A stretch of DNA of 64,000 nt from JAKAAZ01 sp963817855 (GTDB lineage Bacteria; Acidobacteriota; Terriglobia; Terriglobales; Acidobacteriaceae). Below, piece by piece: positions 1 to 9,920 of the stretch (the stretch's first letter is position 1; every line of letters starts with the position of its first letter). The DNA lies in NCBI GenBank assembly GCA_963817855.1, contig CAWFQA010000001.1, positions 1,674,001 to 1,738,000 on the forward strand. Reading direction: 5' to 3'. The notes under the pieces are model-generated. The model saw nothing but the letters and a program-made list of their open reading frames with translations. It searched no databases and was not told where the DNA came from. The position numbers and the translations under genes were made by a program.

Positions 1-846
1 ATCCAGAAACGGGTCTTGTCCGTTGTCATTGTGATGTGTTGCTGGTCACTCCTTCTGAATGCCCAAGTCGCGGCAACTCCAGGTTGCCAGCCGGCTACTC
101 AGGGAGCACGGTGCTCGTTTCATTGGCCCGATGGGTATAGAGCAGCGGTTAGCCTAAGCTTCGATGATGCGCGCACCAGCCAGATTGACACTGGCCTCCC
201 TTTGCTCAAGCGACTTGGTGTAAAGGTTACCTTCTTCGTACAGCCGGCAGGCGTACAGGAGCGACTGGAAGGGTGGAAGCAAGCAGTTCTCGATGGCCAC
301 GAAATCGGCAACCATACGCTCTCCCATCCCTGCACTGGCAACTACGAATTCTCGGTTGATAACGCGCTGGAGAATTACGATCTGAAGAGGATCGCAGAAC
401 AGATCGATCAAGCGAATGACCAAATCCAAAAGCTGCTTGGAGTAAAGCCCAAAACCTTTGCCTATCCATGCGGCCAGAAATTAGTCGGACGAGGGATTGA
501 CGTAGAAAGTTATGTGCCGCTTGTAGCCGAGCGCTTCCTGGTTGGGCGGGGCTATCTCTCGGAGTCCTCCAACAATCCTAGGGTGATGGATCTGTCGCAG
601 GCGATGGGTACAGCTTTTGACGATATGGATTTCGCGCAAATGAAGGAAGTTGTCGACGAGGCAGTTCAGCAAGGTAGATGGGTGATCTTTGTGGGTCACG
701 AAGTCGGTTCCCGAGGGCATCAAGTTACGGATACTAAAGCACTCGAAAGCTTGTGCAGATATTTGAAAGACCCGGCAAACAAAATTTGGCTTGGTAAGGT
801 TGAAGAGATTGGCTCCTATGTTCAACAGCAGAAGGCAGGAGACTGA
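1..846 (+). CDS. Polysaccharide deacetylase (NodB-type), 5' end beyond window
   Basis: Secreted carbohydrate esterase 4/NodB-fold deacetylase that would remove N- or O-acetyl groups from a polysaccharide. The frame is open from base 1 and a TTG at 16 could serve as start, but residues read upstream of it (QKR before a hydrophobic stretch ending near AQVAA) look like the n-region of a signal peptide, so the true start is probably just outside the window. Family marks are visible: the metal and catalytic Asp pair in SLSFDDA, the HxxxH metal motif in GNHTLSHP, and FAYPCGQ. The C-terminal GHEVG stretch fits the last NodB motif. Substrate cannot be deduced. It is followed by a 520-base gap, so it is not obviously in an operon with the next gene. 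Confidence 0.85.
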   Translation: MQKRVLSVVIVMCCWSLLLNAQVAATPGCQPATQGARCSFHWPDGYRAAVSLSFDDARTSQIDTGLPLLKRLGVKVTFFVQPAGVQERLEGWKQAVLDGHEIGNHTLSHPCTGNYEFSVDNALENYDLKRIAEQIDQANDQIQKLLGVKPKTFAYPCGQKLVGRGIDVESYVPLVAERFLVGRGYLSESSNNPRVMDLSQAMGTAFDDMDFAQMKEVVDEAVQQGRWVIFVGHEVGSRGHQVTDTKALESLCRYLKDPANKIWLGKVEEIGSYVQQQKAGD

Positions 847-1367
847 CGTGCCTCCCGTATCCGTCGAGAACGAATACTCACTTCTATTCTGAGCATGGAA
901 GGTCTTCAAAGAATTCAGCAGTGATCGCGGATCAGCGAGCAGTCCGGGCCCGGCGTCCTCAAGGCAACACCGTACCTCTCAGAGGAAATGACCCGCCACC
1001 TTTGACAGCGACAGTTCTGAAATTAAGGCGTGAGTATGGCGCGAAAGCGGAATCGGTAAGATTCTCAGGAAATGTGACCTAGTTGTCGGTGGGCCTGATC
1101 GCGATAGAACCTCTCCTGACGTCATTTTTCAAGAAATTCACCTTGAACAATTTTCTTGACACACGCAGACCGGGCGGCATAATTTCGCTGTATGATTTTC
1201 TGCCTCTTATTTCAGTTATGAATTAAGGATGGAGCTAAATCGAGAGTATTGAGCGGAGCGAAAATTTTTCCGAATGAATATGATCCAACCAAATGAGCGC
1301 AAGTGATCGCCGGACAAGCGGTGGTGCCGGCAGAAACGTAGCACTGGTGCAACTTGAGGGGGACGCA
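847..1367 (+). other. Intergenic region upstream of TonB receptor
   Basis: No convincing gene. The right half contains a good sigma70-type promoter (1156-1183), a second possible -10 (TATGAT at 1279-1284) and a near-match to the GntR operator at 1281-1291. The left half shows nothing I can name. Confidence 0.6.
1156..1183 (+). promoter_or_regulatory. Sigma70-type promoter for TonB receptor gene
   Basis: TTGACA (1156-1161) and CATAAT (1178-1183) are separated by 16 bases, about 185 bases before the receptor start codon. Confidence 0.55.
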
Positions 1368-4300
1368 ATGAAAAGAGCTTTGATATTGATATGCGGCATC
1401 TTCTTTGTAGCAGTCGGTGCTTTTGGAAGCGTTACCGGCAGCGTGGTGGGAACGGTGACAGACACGACGGGCAGCGTCATCCCCGGAGCTACCGTTGTAG
1501 CTTTGAACGTCGATACCGGCATCAAGACCACCACGAAGACAAATCAAGCTGGTTCTTACTCTTTTCCAGATCTGCCAATTGGTCATTACACCATCCAAAT
1601 ACAGGCCCAGGGCTTCTCTGGATTGCAAGAAACGGGTGTGGTGCTGAACGTGAATACCGCGCTGCGCGTCGACGCTGCGCTTCACGTCGGAGCGGTGAGC
1701 CAGCATGTCCAAGTCTCCGCTAACGCCATTCAAGTTGACACGGTCAGTACTCAACTGGGCGACGTGATTGGCAGTACATCGATGACGAGCATTCCCTTAA
1801 ATGGGCGCTCCTATACCGACTTACTTGCGCTTCAGCCCGGAGTTGTCCCACAGTCGAACGAAAGTTCGAACGGACTCAATAGTTACAGTAACGCGCCGCC
1901 ATCAGGCGGTTTGAATGATGGCACTCTGTCGATGAGCGGCTCACGTGGCAGTTCCAATGGTTTTATGGTGAATGGAGGGAATGTTCAAGAAGAGTTAGCA
2001 AATGGCACAGCTATTATCCCTAACGTCGATTCCATTGCCGAGTTTCGGATCATCACCAGCAACTATGACGCCGAATATGGTCACTACAGTGGCGGCTTGG
2101 TGAATGTCATCACCAAATCCGGCACCAACCAGTTCCATGGCGATGCCTTTGAATTTCTGCGGAATACTAACCTTGATGCACGCAACTATTACAGTCCTGT
2201 TCGCGGCGACTATCACCAGAACCAGTTCGGAGGAACTTTCGGAGGTCCAATTATTCGCACCAAACTGTTCTTCTTCGCGGACTATCAGGGGACACGCCAG
2301 ACCATTGGTGAAAGCACAGGGCTCGTACCTGTTCCCTCGGCTGCTGACCGGGAAGGGAATCTGGCAGATCAATCCAGTTCACTCACCGGAACAGTGATCG
2401 GCCCGGCGGTCGCCAATACACTCACGCAGAAATTGGGATATCCCGTTAGTGTGGGTGAGCAGTTTTACGCAACTGGCTGTACAAGCGCGACCTGTGTTTT
2501 TCCAAATGCCATCATTCCTCAGAGCGTATGGTCGGCACCCGTCGCTAACATATTCAAATTTATTCCTCTGCCCAATGTACCGGCCTCGGCAAGCTTTCCC
2601 TCGGGAGCTTTTTCGGGTGTGGCCAGCGGGACGCTGCACGACGATAAAGCCGGATTCCGGACAGATGCCAATACTCGCCTTGGCTTGTTGTCCGCCTACT
2701 ACTTTATCGATAAATATTCGCTGACCAATCCTTTCGCAGGGGATAGCTTCGGTCAGTTTGGGGGGGCCACCTCCGGACTTGCACAGCTATTCACAATTAA
2801 TGACACAAAGACCCTTAGCGCTTCCACAGTGAATGAGTTCCGCTTGGGGTACACGCGTAATACTTCGTTTGCCAATACTCCGACTGGTCCCACGGTCGAT
2901 GTCGCGGCACTCGGATTCACTGTCGGTTGCTCAACGCTGGGGATATGTCCGCAAAATGCACAGTACAAGACTCTCCCACCTATCAGTTTTAATAATTTCT
3001 CAATCGGGGGTCCCGCTGGTTCCGAGAGCCTGCGGGAAAACACCTACCAAGTACAAGACAATTTTTCCTGGATTGTTGGGAATCATAGTTTGAAGTTCGG
3101 TGGTATTTATTCGCTCAGCCAAATTAATATGCAGACGTATTACGGCAGCAATGGTATTTTCGGTTTTAACGGCGCCTCGGAAACAGGCCTGGATTTCGCC
3201 GATTTTCTTCTTGGCGCTGCGAATTCCTACAATCAAGGGGTCCAATTTCCGTTATATAACCGCGCCCGTTATTACGGTTTATTCGCCCAGGATAGTTGGC
3301 GTCCAGCACAGAACCTAACAGTCAACTATGGTCTGCGGTGGGACGTGTCGACACCCTGGTGGGAGAAATATAACCGAATGGAGGCACTGGTGCCCGGACA
3401 GCAATCGGTGGTATTTCCCACCGCGCCGAGGGGTTGGCTGGTTGCTGGCGATTCGGCGATTCCAAGAACCGTCGCCCCAATTCAATACGGTAATATCGCT
3501 CCCCGAGTGGGATTGGCCTACTCTCCGAATCCGAAAGGAGGATGGCTAGAGAAGCTAATGGGCGCTTCAGGCAAGTCGAGCATCCGAGCTTCCTTCGGCC
3601 TGTTCTACAGCGACTTGGAGGACTACATCAATGCAAACGGTAACGGCGATGCGCCATACGGATTGTACTGGGTAAATCCCACGCCAGCGGAGCTTGCCAC
3701 TCCGTTCGTCGATTACTACACCGGAAATCCGGAAGGCCAACGTTTTCCTGTTCCCGCAGTAACTGCGAACGCCTCCCCTTCTAACCCGGACCCAAATGTC
3801 AACTGGGCGCAATACGAGCCGATTAGCAGTTCTCCAACCTACTACTACAAGAATGTGACTCCCTATGCCGAAGGCTGGATGCTCTCCGTTCAACGGCAGC
3901 TTGCGATGAATACCGTTCTCGCTGTGAGTTATGTAGGAACCGCAGGGCGCCACAATATGGTCATCGACGAAGCCAATCCTGCAACTCCGTCGGTCTGCTT
4001 GAGTGTGAGTCAGCCGAGTGAAGTAGCTGCAGGAAGCAACGTTTGCGGCCCGTATGCGGAAACGGGCGTATTTACCACGACATCAGGTCAAGTGATCCAA
4101 GCCCGCCAGCAACTGGGTCCGTCGGGCGGCACGAATTTTGGAAGTACCGGCTGGTATCGCACAATGGGAGGTTCTTCTTACAACGCTTTGGAAAGCAGCT
4201 TGCAATATAGTGGCGGCCGGACATCGATACTGGTGGCCTATACGTACAGCAAGTCAATGGATGATTCCTCGGCAGCGACGGAACAGGTGATGCCTTTGAA

Positions 4301-4877
4301 TCCCGGTTTGGAGTGGGCGCTGTCTGCCTTCAACGTCACGCAGAATTTCGTCGCTAGCTACTCGTACCAATTGCCGTTTGAGAAGGTCTTGAGCCATCCC
4401 AGATGGCTGACCCAAGGGTGGGTGTTGTCAGGCGTCACACGCTTCTCTACCGGCTTTCCTGTGACAATTCAGGAAAACGATGACCGTTCTTTGATCGGTA
4501 ACAATTCTGTAGGCCCGACCGGTAACGCGGATCAGCCCAATTTCACCCCTGGCAAGCTTCTGCTCCAGACGAATCCGCGAAAGGGCGGGACCTATTTCAA
4601 CACGTCTTTGTTCAGCCTGGAAAACCTCGGGCAATTTGGGAACGCGAAGCGCCGCTTCTTCGGCGGGCCAGGTATCAGCAATTGGGATATGGCGTTGGCG
4701 AAAGACACGCGTCTCGCAGGGTCGAAGTCACTGGAGCTGAGGGTCGAGTTTTTTAACATTTTCAACCATGCGCAATTTGGTGAGCCGGACGGACTGATCA
4801 ATAGCGGAAGTTTCGGGGCGGTCGGCAGCGCGAACGATCCTCGCATTGGACAGGTGGCGGCCAAGTTCCATTTCTGA
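1368..4877 (+). CDS. TonB-dependent receptor, Oar-like, with carboxypeptidase regulatory-like domain
   Basis: Outer-membrane receptor of about 1169 residues, probably importing glycan breakdown products or another large ligand. The ATG at 1368 is chosen over the upstream GTG/ATG because it has a GAGGGGG ribosome site and begins a signal peptide (MKRALILICGIFFVAVGAFG). Residues about 20-105 form a carboxypeptidase-regulatory beta-sandwich (GTVTDTTGSVIPGATV), followed by a plug (LNGRSYTDLLALQPGV, then NVITKSGTNQFHGDAFEFLRN) and a long beta barrel ending in Phe (AAKFHF). This is the acidobacterial Oar type, without a SusD partner. It lies 110 bases upstream of the GH3 gene on the same strand, which suggests uptake of oligosaccharides handled by that enzyme. 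Ligand unknown. Confidence 0.93.
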   Translation: MKRALILICGIFFVAVGAFGSVTGSVVGTVTDTTGSVIPGATVVALNVDTGIKTTTKTNQAGSYSFPDLPIGHYTIQIQAQGFSGLQETGVVLNVNTALRVDAALHVGAVSQHVQVSANAIQVDTVSTQLGDVIGSTSMTSIPLNGRSYTDLLALQPGVVPQSNESSNGLNSYSNAPPSGGLNDGTLSMSGSRGSSNGFMVNGGNVQEELANGTAIIPNVDSIAEFRIITSNYDAEYGHYSGGLVNVITKSGTNQFHGDAFEFLRNTNLDARNYYSPVRGDYHQNQFGGTFGGPIIRTKLFFFADYQGTRQTIGESTGLVPVPSAADREGNLADQSSSLTGTVIGPAVANTLTQKLGYPVSVGEQFYATGCTSATCVFPNAIIPQSVWSAPVANIFKFIPLPNVPASASFPSGAFSGVASGTLHDDKAGFRTDANTRLGLLSAYYFIDKYSLTNPFAGDSFGQFGGATSGLAQLFTINDTKTLSASTVNEFRLGYTRNTSFANTPTGPTVDVAALGFTVGCSTLGICPQNAQYKTLPPISFNNFSIGGPAGSESLRENTYQVQDNFSWIVGNHSLKFGGIYSLSQINMQTYYGSNGIFGFNGASETGLDFADFLLGAANSYNQGVQFPLYNRARYYGLFAQDSWRPAQNLTVNYGLRWDVSTPWWEKYNRMEALVPGQQSVVFPTAPRGWLVAGDSAIPRTVAPIQYGNIAPRVGLAYSPNPKGGWLEKLMGASGKSSIRASFGLFYSDLEDYINANGNGDAPYGLYWVNPTPAELATPFVDYYTGNPEGQRFPVPAVTANASPSNPDPNVNWAQYEPISSSPTYYYKNVTPYAEGWMLSVQRQLAMNTVLAVSYVGTAGRHNMVIDEANPATPSVCLSVSQPSEVAAGSNVCGPYAETGVFTTTSGQVIQARQQLGPSGGTNFGSTGWYRTMGGSSYNALESSLQYSGGRTSILVAYTYSKSMDDSSAATEQVMPLNPGLEWALSAFNVTQNFVASYSYQLPFEKVLSHPRWLTQGWVLSGVTRFSTGFPVTIQENDDRSLIGNNSVGPTGNADQPNFTPGKLLLQTNPRKGGTYFNTSLFSLENLGQFGNAKRRFFGGPGISNWDMALAKDTRLAGSKSLELRVEFFNIFNHAQFGEPDGLINSGSFGAVGSANDPRIGQVAAKFHF

Positions 4878-4987
4878 GAAATCGAGGCGCCGCCCAATTG
4901 TGGGAGTATAGCGCTCATTATCAGAAATACCAGGTTTCAGGCTTTGTAAGTCTGGTCTTATCGACACACAAGGAGATAGTGATTGCT

Positions 4988-7486
4988 ATGGGGATTCAGA
5001 GGAATCTTAGTTTCGGCCGGGAGTTGGACTGTGACATCTGGAGGGGGATAGTGAAAGCACAGCGCGGCGGCTGGAGACAGTTTCCCGTAGCCTTGAAGAC
5101 AGTAGTCCTCCTGTTGATGGTTGCGTTCCCTTGCTGCGGGAGGGGGGCTGCACAATCCAGTCCGTCGACACCGATCTATCTGGATACGAAACAACCGATC
5201 AGTGAGCGAGTCGATGACTTGATGCGGCGCATGACCCTGAAGGAAAAAGTGGGGCAACTAAACCTGCCTTGTGCATACGTAGATGAACTGGGAAAAACGA
5301 GTGCAGAAAAGATGGATGCGGCAAGGAAGTTTGCCGCCGGGACTTACAATACCGAGATCGGTCCAGGATCCGGTCTTTTTACGCTGGCAGACACGATCCA
5401 GTTGAATAATATTCCCCGGCAGGTGGAGTTTTTCAATGAGCTGCAGAAGATCGCGTTGACAGAAACGCGGCTGAAGATTCCGCTGCTGGAGGACGAAGAG
5501 GGGACCCACGGGGCGATGTTTCCCGGGGCCACGGTGTTCCCGGAGGGCCTGTCGATTGGCAGCACCTTTGACATGCCTCTGGTAAACGCGATCTATGCCG
5601 CCTCGGCGCAGGAAGCCAGAGCGGTTGGCATCCATATTTTATCGACTCTGGTTTTGGAGACTGATCGCGATCCCCGCATGGGGCGCAATATGGAGGCCTA
5701 CACGGAAGATCCGTATCTCTATTCGCGGATCGCTACCAACATCGTCGAGGGCGCGCAAGGAAAAAATATTGATGCGCCTGACAAGGTGGTGGCGTTGATG
5801 ACCGACTTCCCCACCCAAAGCGAGCCCGCCAGCGGCATGGAGCGGGGAGCCATCGAAGTGTCGGAGCGCAGCATTCGGGAGAACTTCCTGCCGCCCTGGA
5901 TTGCAGCGTTCAAAGCCGGGGCCCTCGGGGTGATGGCCGGATACCCGGAGATCGAGGATGTTCCGGAACATTCTTCGGAAAAGTGGAACACAAAGATTCT
6001 TCGCCAAGAATTGGGCTTCAAGGGAATCGTCGAAAGCGAGGGTGGCGGGTTCGACACTTTGATCTACGAACACATTGTTCCAGACCAGAAGCAGGCGGGA
6101 GCGCTGGCATTGTGGGCGGGAGTCGACATGGACATCACCTATGAGCCGGCATACATGGGGCCGCTGATTGAGAACGTGGAAGAGGGGAAGGTACCGGAAG
6201 CGCTGGTGGACCGGGCAGTGCGAAGAGTCCTTTATGTGAAGTTCCGGCTGGGGCTGTTTGACCACTCCCCTTATGTTGACGTAGCGCAGGCCGAGCGGGT
6301 GGTGCATTCGGAAGAGCACCAGCAACTGGCGCTGCGGGCGGCCCGGGAAAGCATTGTTCTCCTGAAGAATGACCACAATATGCTGCCTTTGAAGAAGGAT
6401 CTCAAGTCCATCGCGGTGATCGGTCCGAACGCGGATGATGGTTGGAGTCAGCTGGGCGACTACTCGCCCTCGGCGGTGCCGCAGAAGGTGATCACGGTTC
6501 TGGAGGGAATCAAGCAGAAGGTATCTCCTGGCACGCGAGTCGAGTATGTGCACGGCTGTGATGTGATCGGCGGGAAAGAGGATTTTGCCGCGGCGGTGGA
6601 GGCGGCCCGGAAGGCCAGTGTGGCGGTTGTTGTGGTGGGGGAGAATCCACGCAATGCCGGCAAAGGCGGCGTTCCCGCAACCGATGGAGAGGGGTACGAC
6701 GTGGCCACACTGGATCTGACAGGGGCACAGGGAGATCTGATCAAGGCGATTCAGGCGACCGGCACCCCTACAATTGTGGTGCTGATCAACGGCAGACCGC
6801 TTTCGGTTCGCTGGACGGCCGCTCATGTTCCCGCCATCGTCGAGGCATGGGAGCCGGGGGAGCGCGGCGGCGAAGCGGTTGCCGATGTACTGTTCGGCGA
6901 TTACAACCCGAGTGGACGCCTGGCGATCACCATCCCCCGCAGCATAGGTCAGTTGCCTGCCTACTACAACTACAAACCTTCGAAAGAATACTGGATCAAC
7001 CGGGCTTGGAGTCATGACGGTGGGTATGCGGATATGTCCGGCACGCCGCTGTATCCCTTCGGCTATGGACTCAGCTACACGGAATTCAAGTACAGCAACC
7101 TTCACGTTACTCCGGCACAGATCTCCCAGGCAGCAAATGCGCAGGTGAGCGTGGATGTCACCAATGTGGGGAAGCAACCGGGAGTGGAGACAGTTCAGCT
7201 ATATGTGCACGAGCGCTACACACCGGTGGCGATTCCAGTCAGGCAGCTTCGCGGTTTTGAGCGAGTGGCGCTCAATCCCGGCCAGACCAAGACCGTTACC
7301 ATGAAGCTGACGCCGGAGGATCTGATGCTGCTCGACCGCGATATGCATTGGACGGTCGTGGCGGGCACCTTCGATCTGATGATCGGAAAATCGTCGGCAG
7401 ACATCGTGCTGAGTCAGCCGCTGCAGGTGCAAGTAACCAGCCCCTTGAAGGCTCACGGGCTAAGCATTAATACCGAAGCCAAATGA
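4988..7486 (+). CDS. Glycoside hydrolase family 3 (beta-glucosidase/xylosidase type)
   Basis: Secreted exo-acting glycosidase of 832 residues. ATG 4988 follows AAGGAGATAG at normal spacing; a long n-region precedes a hydrophobic signal segment (VVLLLMVAFPCCGRGAAQ, about residues 38-55). Order: GH3 N-terminal barrel (about 75-385), GH3 C-terminal alpha/beta domain (about 455-690, with KNDHNMLPL and GPNADD), then a fibronectin-III-like C-terminal domain (about 745-815). In the barrel the expected nucleophile motif GFxGxVxSD is GFKGIVESEGGG, so Glu351 stands where most GH3 enzymes have Asp. The protein is otherwise full length. Substrate (beta-glucoside, xyloside or other) is not predictable from what I see. 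Confidence 0.9.
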   Translation: MGIQRNLSFGRELDCDIWRGIVKAQRGGWRQFPVALKTVVLLLMVAFPCCGRGAAQSSPSTPIYLDTKQPISERVDDLMRRMTLKEKVGQLNLPCAYVDELGKTSAEKMDAARKFAAGTYNTEIGPGSGLFTLADTIQLNNIPRQVEFFNELQKIALTETRLKIPLLEDEEGTHGAMFPGATVFPEGLSIGSTFDMPLVNAIYAASAQEARAVGIHILSTLVLETDRDPRMGRNMEAYTEDPYLYSRIATNIVEGAQGKNIDAPDKVVALMTDFPTQSEPASGMERGAIEVSERSIRENFLPPWIAAFKAGALGVMAGYPEIEDVPEHSSEKWNTKILRQELGFKGIVESEGGGFDTLIYEHIVPDQKQAGALALWAGVDMDITYEPAYMGPLIENVEEGKVPEALVDRAVRRVLYVKFRLGLFDHSPYVDVAQAERVVHSEEHQQLALRAARESIVLLKNDHNMLPLKKDLKSIAVIGPNADDGWSQLGDYSPSAVPQKVITVLEGIKQKVSPGTRVEYVHGCDVIGGKEDFAAAVEAARKASVAVVVVGENPRNAGKGGVPATDGEGYDVATLDLTGAQGDLIKAIQATGTPTIVVLINGRPLSVRWTAAHVPAIVEAWEPGERGGEAVADVLFGDYNPSGRLAITIPRSIGQLPAYYNYKPSKEYWINRAWSHDGGYADMSGTPLYPFGYGLSYTEFKYSNLHVTPAQISQAANAQVSVDVTNVGKQPGVETVQLYVHERYTPVAIPVRQLRGFERVALNPGQTKTVTMKLTPEDLMLLDRDMHWTVVAGTFDLMIGKSSADIVLSQPLQVQVTSPLKAHGLSINTEAK

Positions 7487-7697
7487 CTGCAGCCTTTCGC
7501 TAGTTATCGTCAATAACATAGTAAAACCAGACCAGTGTTTCAGAGCAGCGGAAGAGGGTACCTTCGACAGGGCGTTTTTCAGGGCAGCCTGACGGGCGAT
7601 CTGAGGATGGAGAAGTCGCTTTGCAGACCTGGTTTCCGCGCGACTGCTTCTCGCTCGGCGATCATTCAAGAATGGGAGCCGTTGCAACCATAAGGAT

Positions 7698-8411
7698 TTA
7701 GGGGGTGGTTTGAGACCGGCGTAGTAGATCGCGGGCGTCGATAATGTGGTCGTGCATCGCACTTCTGGCTCCGTCCTGATTTCGTTCCCGGATCGCAGCA
7801 TATATTTTTTTATGAAACATCAGTGGCTGATCCATCGAGACGCGGCCTGAGAGCCGGCCCATACTGATGAGTAGAGTTCGATGAATCCCTTTGAAGAGAA
7901 GATGACAGATGCGGTTACCGCTGGCTCGGAAGATTGCCTCGTGAAACGCCAAATCGGCGTTCAGACGATCGCGAGTTGTCTTGCTGCGTTCCATCGAAAA
8001 AATGGCGTTGCGCAGAGCGGACAGGTCTTCCGACGTGGCGCGTTCGGCAGCCCGCGCTGCCAGTTCGGGTTCCATCATCAAACGGGTCTCAAACAGTTCA
8101 TGCTGCGAAAGGTCATCGAGAAGAACTAGAAAATCAATTGGTTCATTCAGAATGGTCTCGGCGCTGTCGCTCAAATAGGTCCCGTCCCCAACATGTTGCG
8201 ACAGAACGCCCATGATTTCTAACACCTTCAGGGCTTGGCGAACTGAGGCACGATTAACGCCAAAGCCTTTGGCCAATTCGCGCTCCGGGGGGAACTTCGA
8301 GCCAGGTGAAATCTTACCTGTGGCAATCATCTCTTTAATGCGACCGATCAGCTTCGCCGTGATTCGCGTATCTGGTCCAGGAGGCGTATCGGCAGATTTG
8401 CGTGGCATCAT
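7698..8411 (-). CDS. GntR-family transcriptional regulator, FCD (FadR) subfamily
   Basis: Ligand-responsive repressor of 237 residues. The N-terminal winged helix (about 17-85) has GKISPGSKFPPERELAKGFGVNRASVRQALKVLE, written here in two parts of the classic GntR signature: the PPERELA turn and the SVRQAL recognition helix. The C-terminal FCD helical domain (about 100-225) retains the metal-site pattern DLAFHEA, FHKKIY and MHDHI. It is transcribed divergently from the sialidase-like gene, and the shared region contains a perfect TGG-TCGGA-CCA palindrome matching the FadR-type TNGTNNNACNA operator. The same type of site recurs at four other promoters in the window, so this protein is the best candidate regulator of the L-fucose/L-galactose genes. 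The effector is probably a sugar acid, by family habit; this is inference. Confidence 0.92.
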   Translation of the reverse strand: MMPRKSADTPPGPDTRITAKLIGRIKEMIATGKISPGSKFPPERELAKGFGVNRASVRQALKVLEIMGVLSQHVGDGTYLSDSAETILNEPIDFLVLLDDLSQHELFETRLMMEPELAARAAERATSEDLSALRNAIFSMERSKTTRDRLNADLAFHEAIFRASGNRICHLLFKGIHRTLLISMGRLSGRVSMDQPLMFHKKIYAAIRERNQDGARSAMHDHIIDARDLLRRSQTTP

Positions 8412-8528
8412 TATGTCCTATTTGAATCTATTTTAACTCCTGGCAAAGATCACGGCCCTAGGGGCAAAATGGCACAGCATCTGTTGAGCATGATGCTTGC
8501 TGCCTGGATCCATTACCCGCAGTATGTA

Positions 8529-8576
8529 TTGACGCGTCTGCACCCGTCTTCCTATAATTTTAAAATGGTCGGACCA
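8529..8576 (+). promoter_or_regulatory. Promoter plus GntR operator upstream of sialidase-like gene
   Basis: TTGACG (8529-8534) and TATAAT (8553-8558) are 18 bases apart. TGGTCGGACCA (8566-8576) starts 8 bases after the -10 box, covering the expected start of transcription, as a repressor site would. Confidence 0.7.
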
Positions 8577-8687
8577 ATATTTAAATTCCAATCTATCCTT
8601 AAAACCCCGAAATAGCTGCAACAAGTCAAGTCCGGGTGCGGAAGCTAGGATGAAGCGACGACTTTTTTGAGGGCTGGTGATTCGCGA

Positions 8688-9884
8688 ATGCTTAAAGGGT
8701 TTCATTACGCACTGGTATTAGCAGCCGTTCTGCCGATTTTGCTTTTTTGCCTGGCGACTGCGGGCGGCGCCCCTGAGAAGACGATGGGTGAAATGGCAGA
8801 TGGTGTCATTCGCGCGTCGCGCTTTGAAGGAGCCAAGCAGGCATATTTACCTAGCGTCGGTAAAACGAGCCATGCCGCTAATTTGCTTTCGCTGCACAAC
8901 GGCGACCTACTATGCTTTTGGTTCACCGGCGATGAGGAAGGAAGCTCCGGTGTGTCCATCGCAATGTCGCGATTGGTGCGTGGCTCATCCAAATGGAGTT
9001 ATCCCGTAATTCTCTCGCAGCATTCACGCTGGTCGGATCAAAACCCCGTGCCGTTCCTGGCTCCAAATGGAAAACTCTGGCTATTTCATACATCGCAGCA
9101 AGCGGGAAAGGGTCAGACGACGGCCATCGTATATGCTCTCACCTCAAGTAACCTGGGGCGGACCTGGACTGTTCCGGCGGTTCTTTTTTCACAGCCGGGT
9201 ACATTTATCCGACAAGATCTGGTCGTCTTTCATCACGAATGGCTTTTCCCGACCTATCATTCCGCAAGTTTTGGGATCATAGTGAATGCTCAAAACGACA
9301 ATTCTGTCGTGAAAATTTCAAAGGACAACGGTAAAACCTGGACTGAATGCGAAGTGCCAGGTTCTGGCGGTTTAGTACAAATGAATATCGTCAAGCTTTC
9401 TAAAGATCAATTAATTGCATTCTTCCGCAGTCGTTACGCAGATTGGATATACAAGAGCTGGTCGACAGATGGATGCCATTGGAGGACTCCCATTGCCACT
9501 CAATTGCCGAATAACAATGCATCCATCCAGGCCGTGCGTCTTAAGGATGGCCATCTAGTTATGGCTTTTAACAACGTACATGCGGCGAGCACGCGTGGCA
9601 AGCCCCGCGCAGTCGCGCGCAATATCCTATCGGTGGCGCTCTCGGTGGATGACGGGAGGACCTGGCCTTGGGTAAGAGACGTGCAGGACCGACACGACAC
9701 TACAGCTAGTCGGATGGAGGAAGAGTCCGAATACTCCTACCCCTCGGTGACGCAAGCGCCAAACGGAATGGTCCAGCTGGCCTTCACTTTCAATCGCAAA
9801 ACTATCAAATACATGAGCTTTGATGAGCAATGGATTCGGCAAGGCAGTACAAGGGGATTATTCCGTGGTGACCCGAAGCCATAA
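8688..9884 (+). CDS. Exo-alpha-sialidase-like BNR repeat protein
   Basis: Secreted six-bladed propeller protein of 398 residues, in the sialidase/neuraminidase superfamily. ATG 8688 begins a signal peptide (LKGFHYALVLAAVLPILLFCLATAGG). Asp-box repeats are visible: SSNLGRTW, SKDNGKTW, STDGCHW and SVDDGRTW. This domain type (BNR_2) removes terminal sugars, or acts as a lyase or sugar isomerase in related families, so sialidase activity is not assured. It stands beside the GntR regulator and under its operator, which ties it to the fucose/galactose regulon rather than to the NanE-kinase locus 20 kb away. Confidence 0.8.
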   Translation: MLKGFHYALVLAAVLPILLFCLATAGGAPEKTMGEMADGVIRASRFEGAKQAYLPSVGKTSHAANLLSLHNGDLLCFWFTGDEEGSSGVSIAMSRLVRGSSKWSYPVILSQHSRWSDQNPVPFLAPNGKLWLFHTSQQAGKGQTTAIVYALTSSNLGRTWTVPAVLFSQPGTFIRQDLVVFHHEWLFPTYHSASFGIIVNAQNDNSVVKISKDNGKTWTECEVPGSGGLVQMNIVKLSKDQLIAFFRSRYADWIYKSWSTDGCHWRTPIATQLPNNNASIQAVRLKDGHLVMAFNNVHAASTRGKPRAVARNILSVALSVDDGRTWPWVRDVQDRHDTTASRMEEESEYSYPSVTQAPNGMVQLAFTFNRKTIKYMSFDEQWIRQGSTRGLFRGDPKP

Positions 9885-9920
9885 TGCTCCCAAACTAGAT
9901 CACTCGATGCAGGCATCGCC

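Noticed and set aside
1281..1291. GntR operator-like TGATCCAACCA before TonB receptor 1
   Set aside because: One arm is imperfect and the site is far from the best promoter, so I do not include it in the regulon.
5639..7177. 512-codon open frame on the minus strand
   Set aside because: It lies entirely opposite the GH3 gene and has no domain, ribosome site or promoter; a shadow of GC-rich coding DNA.
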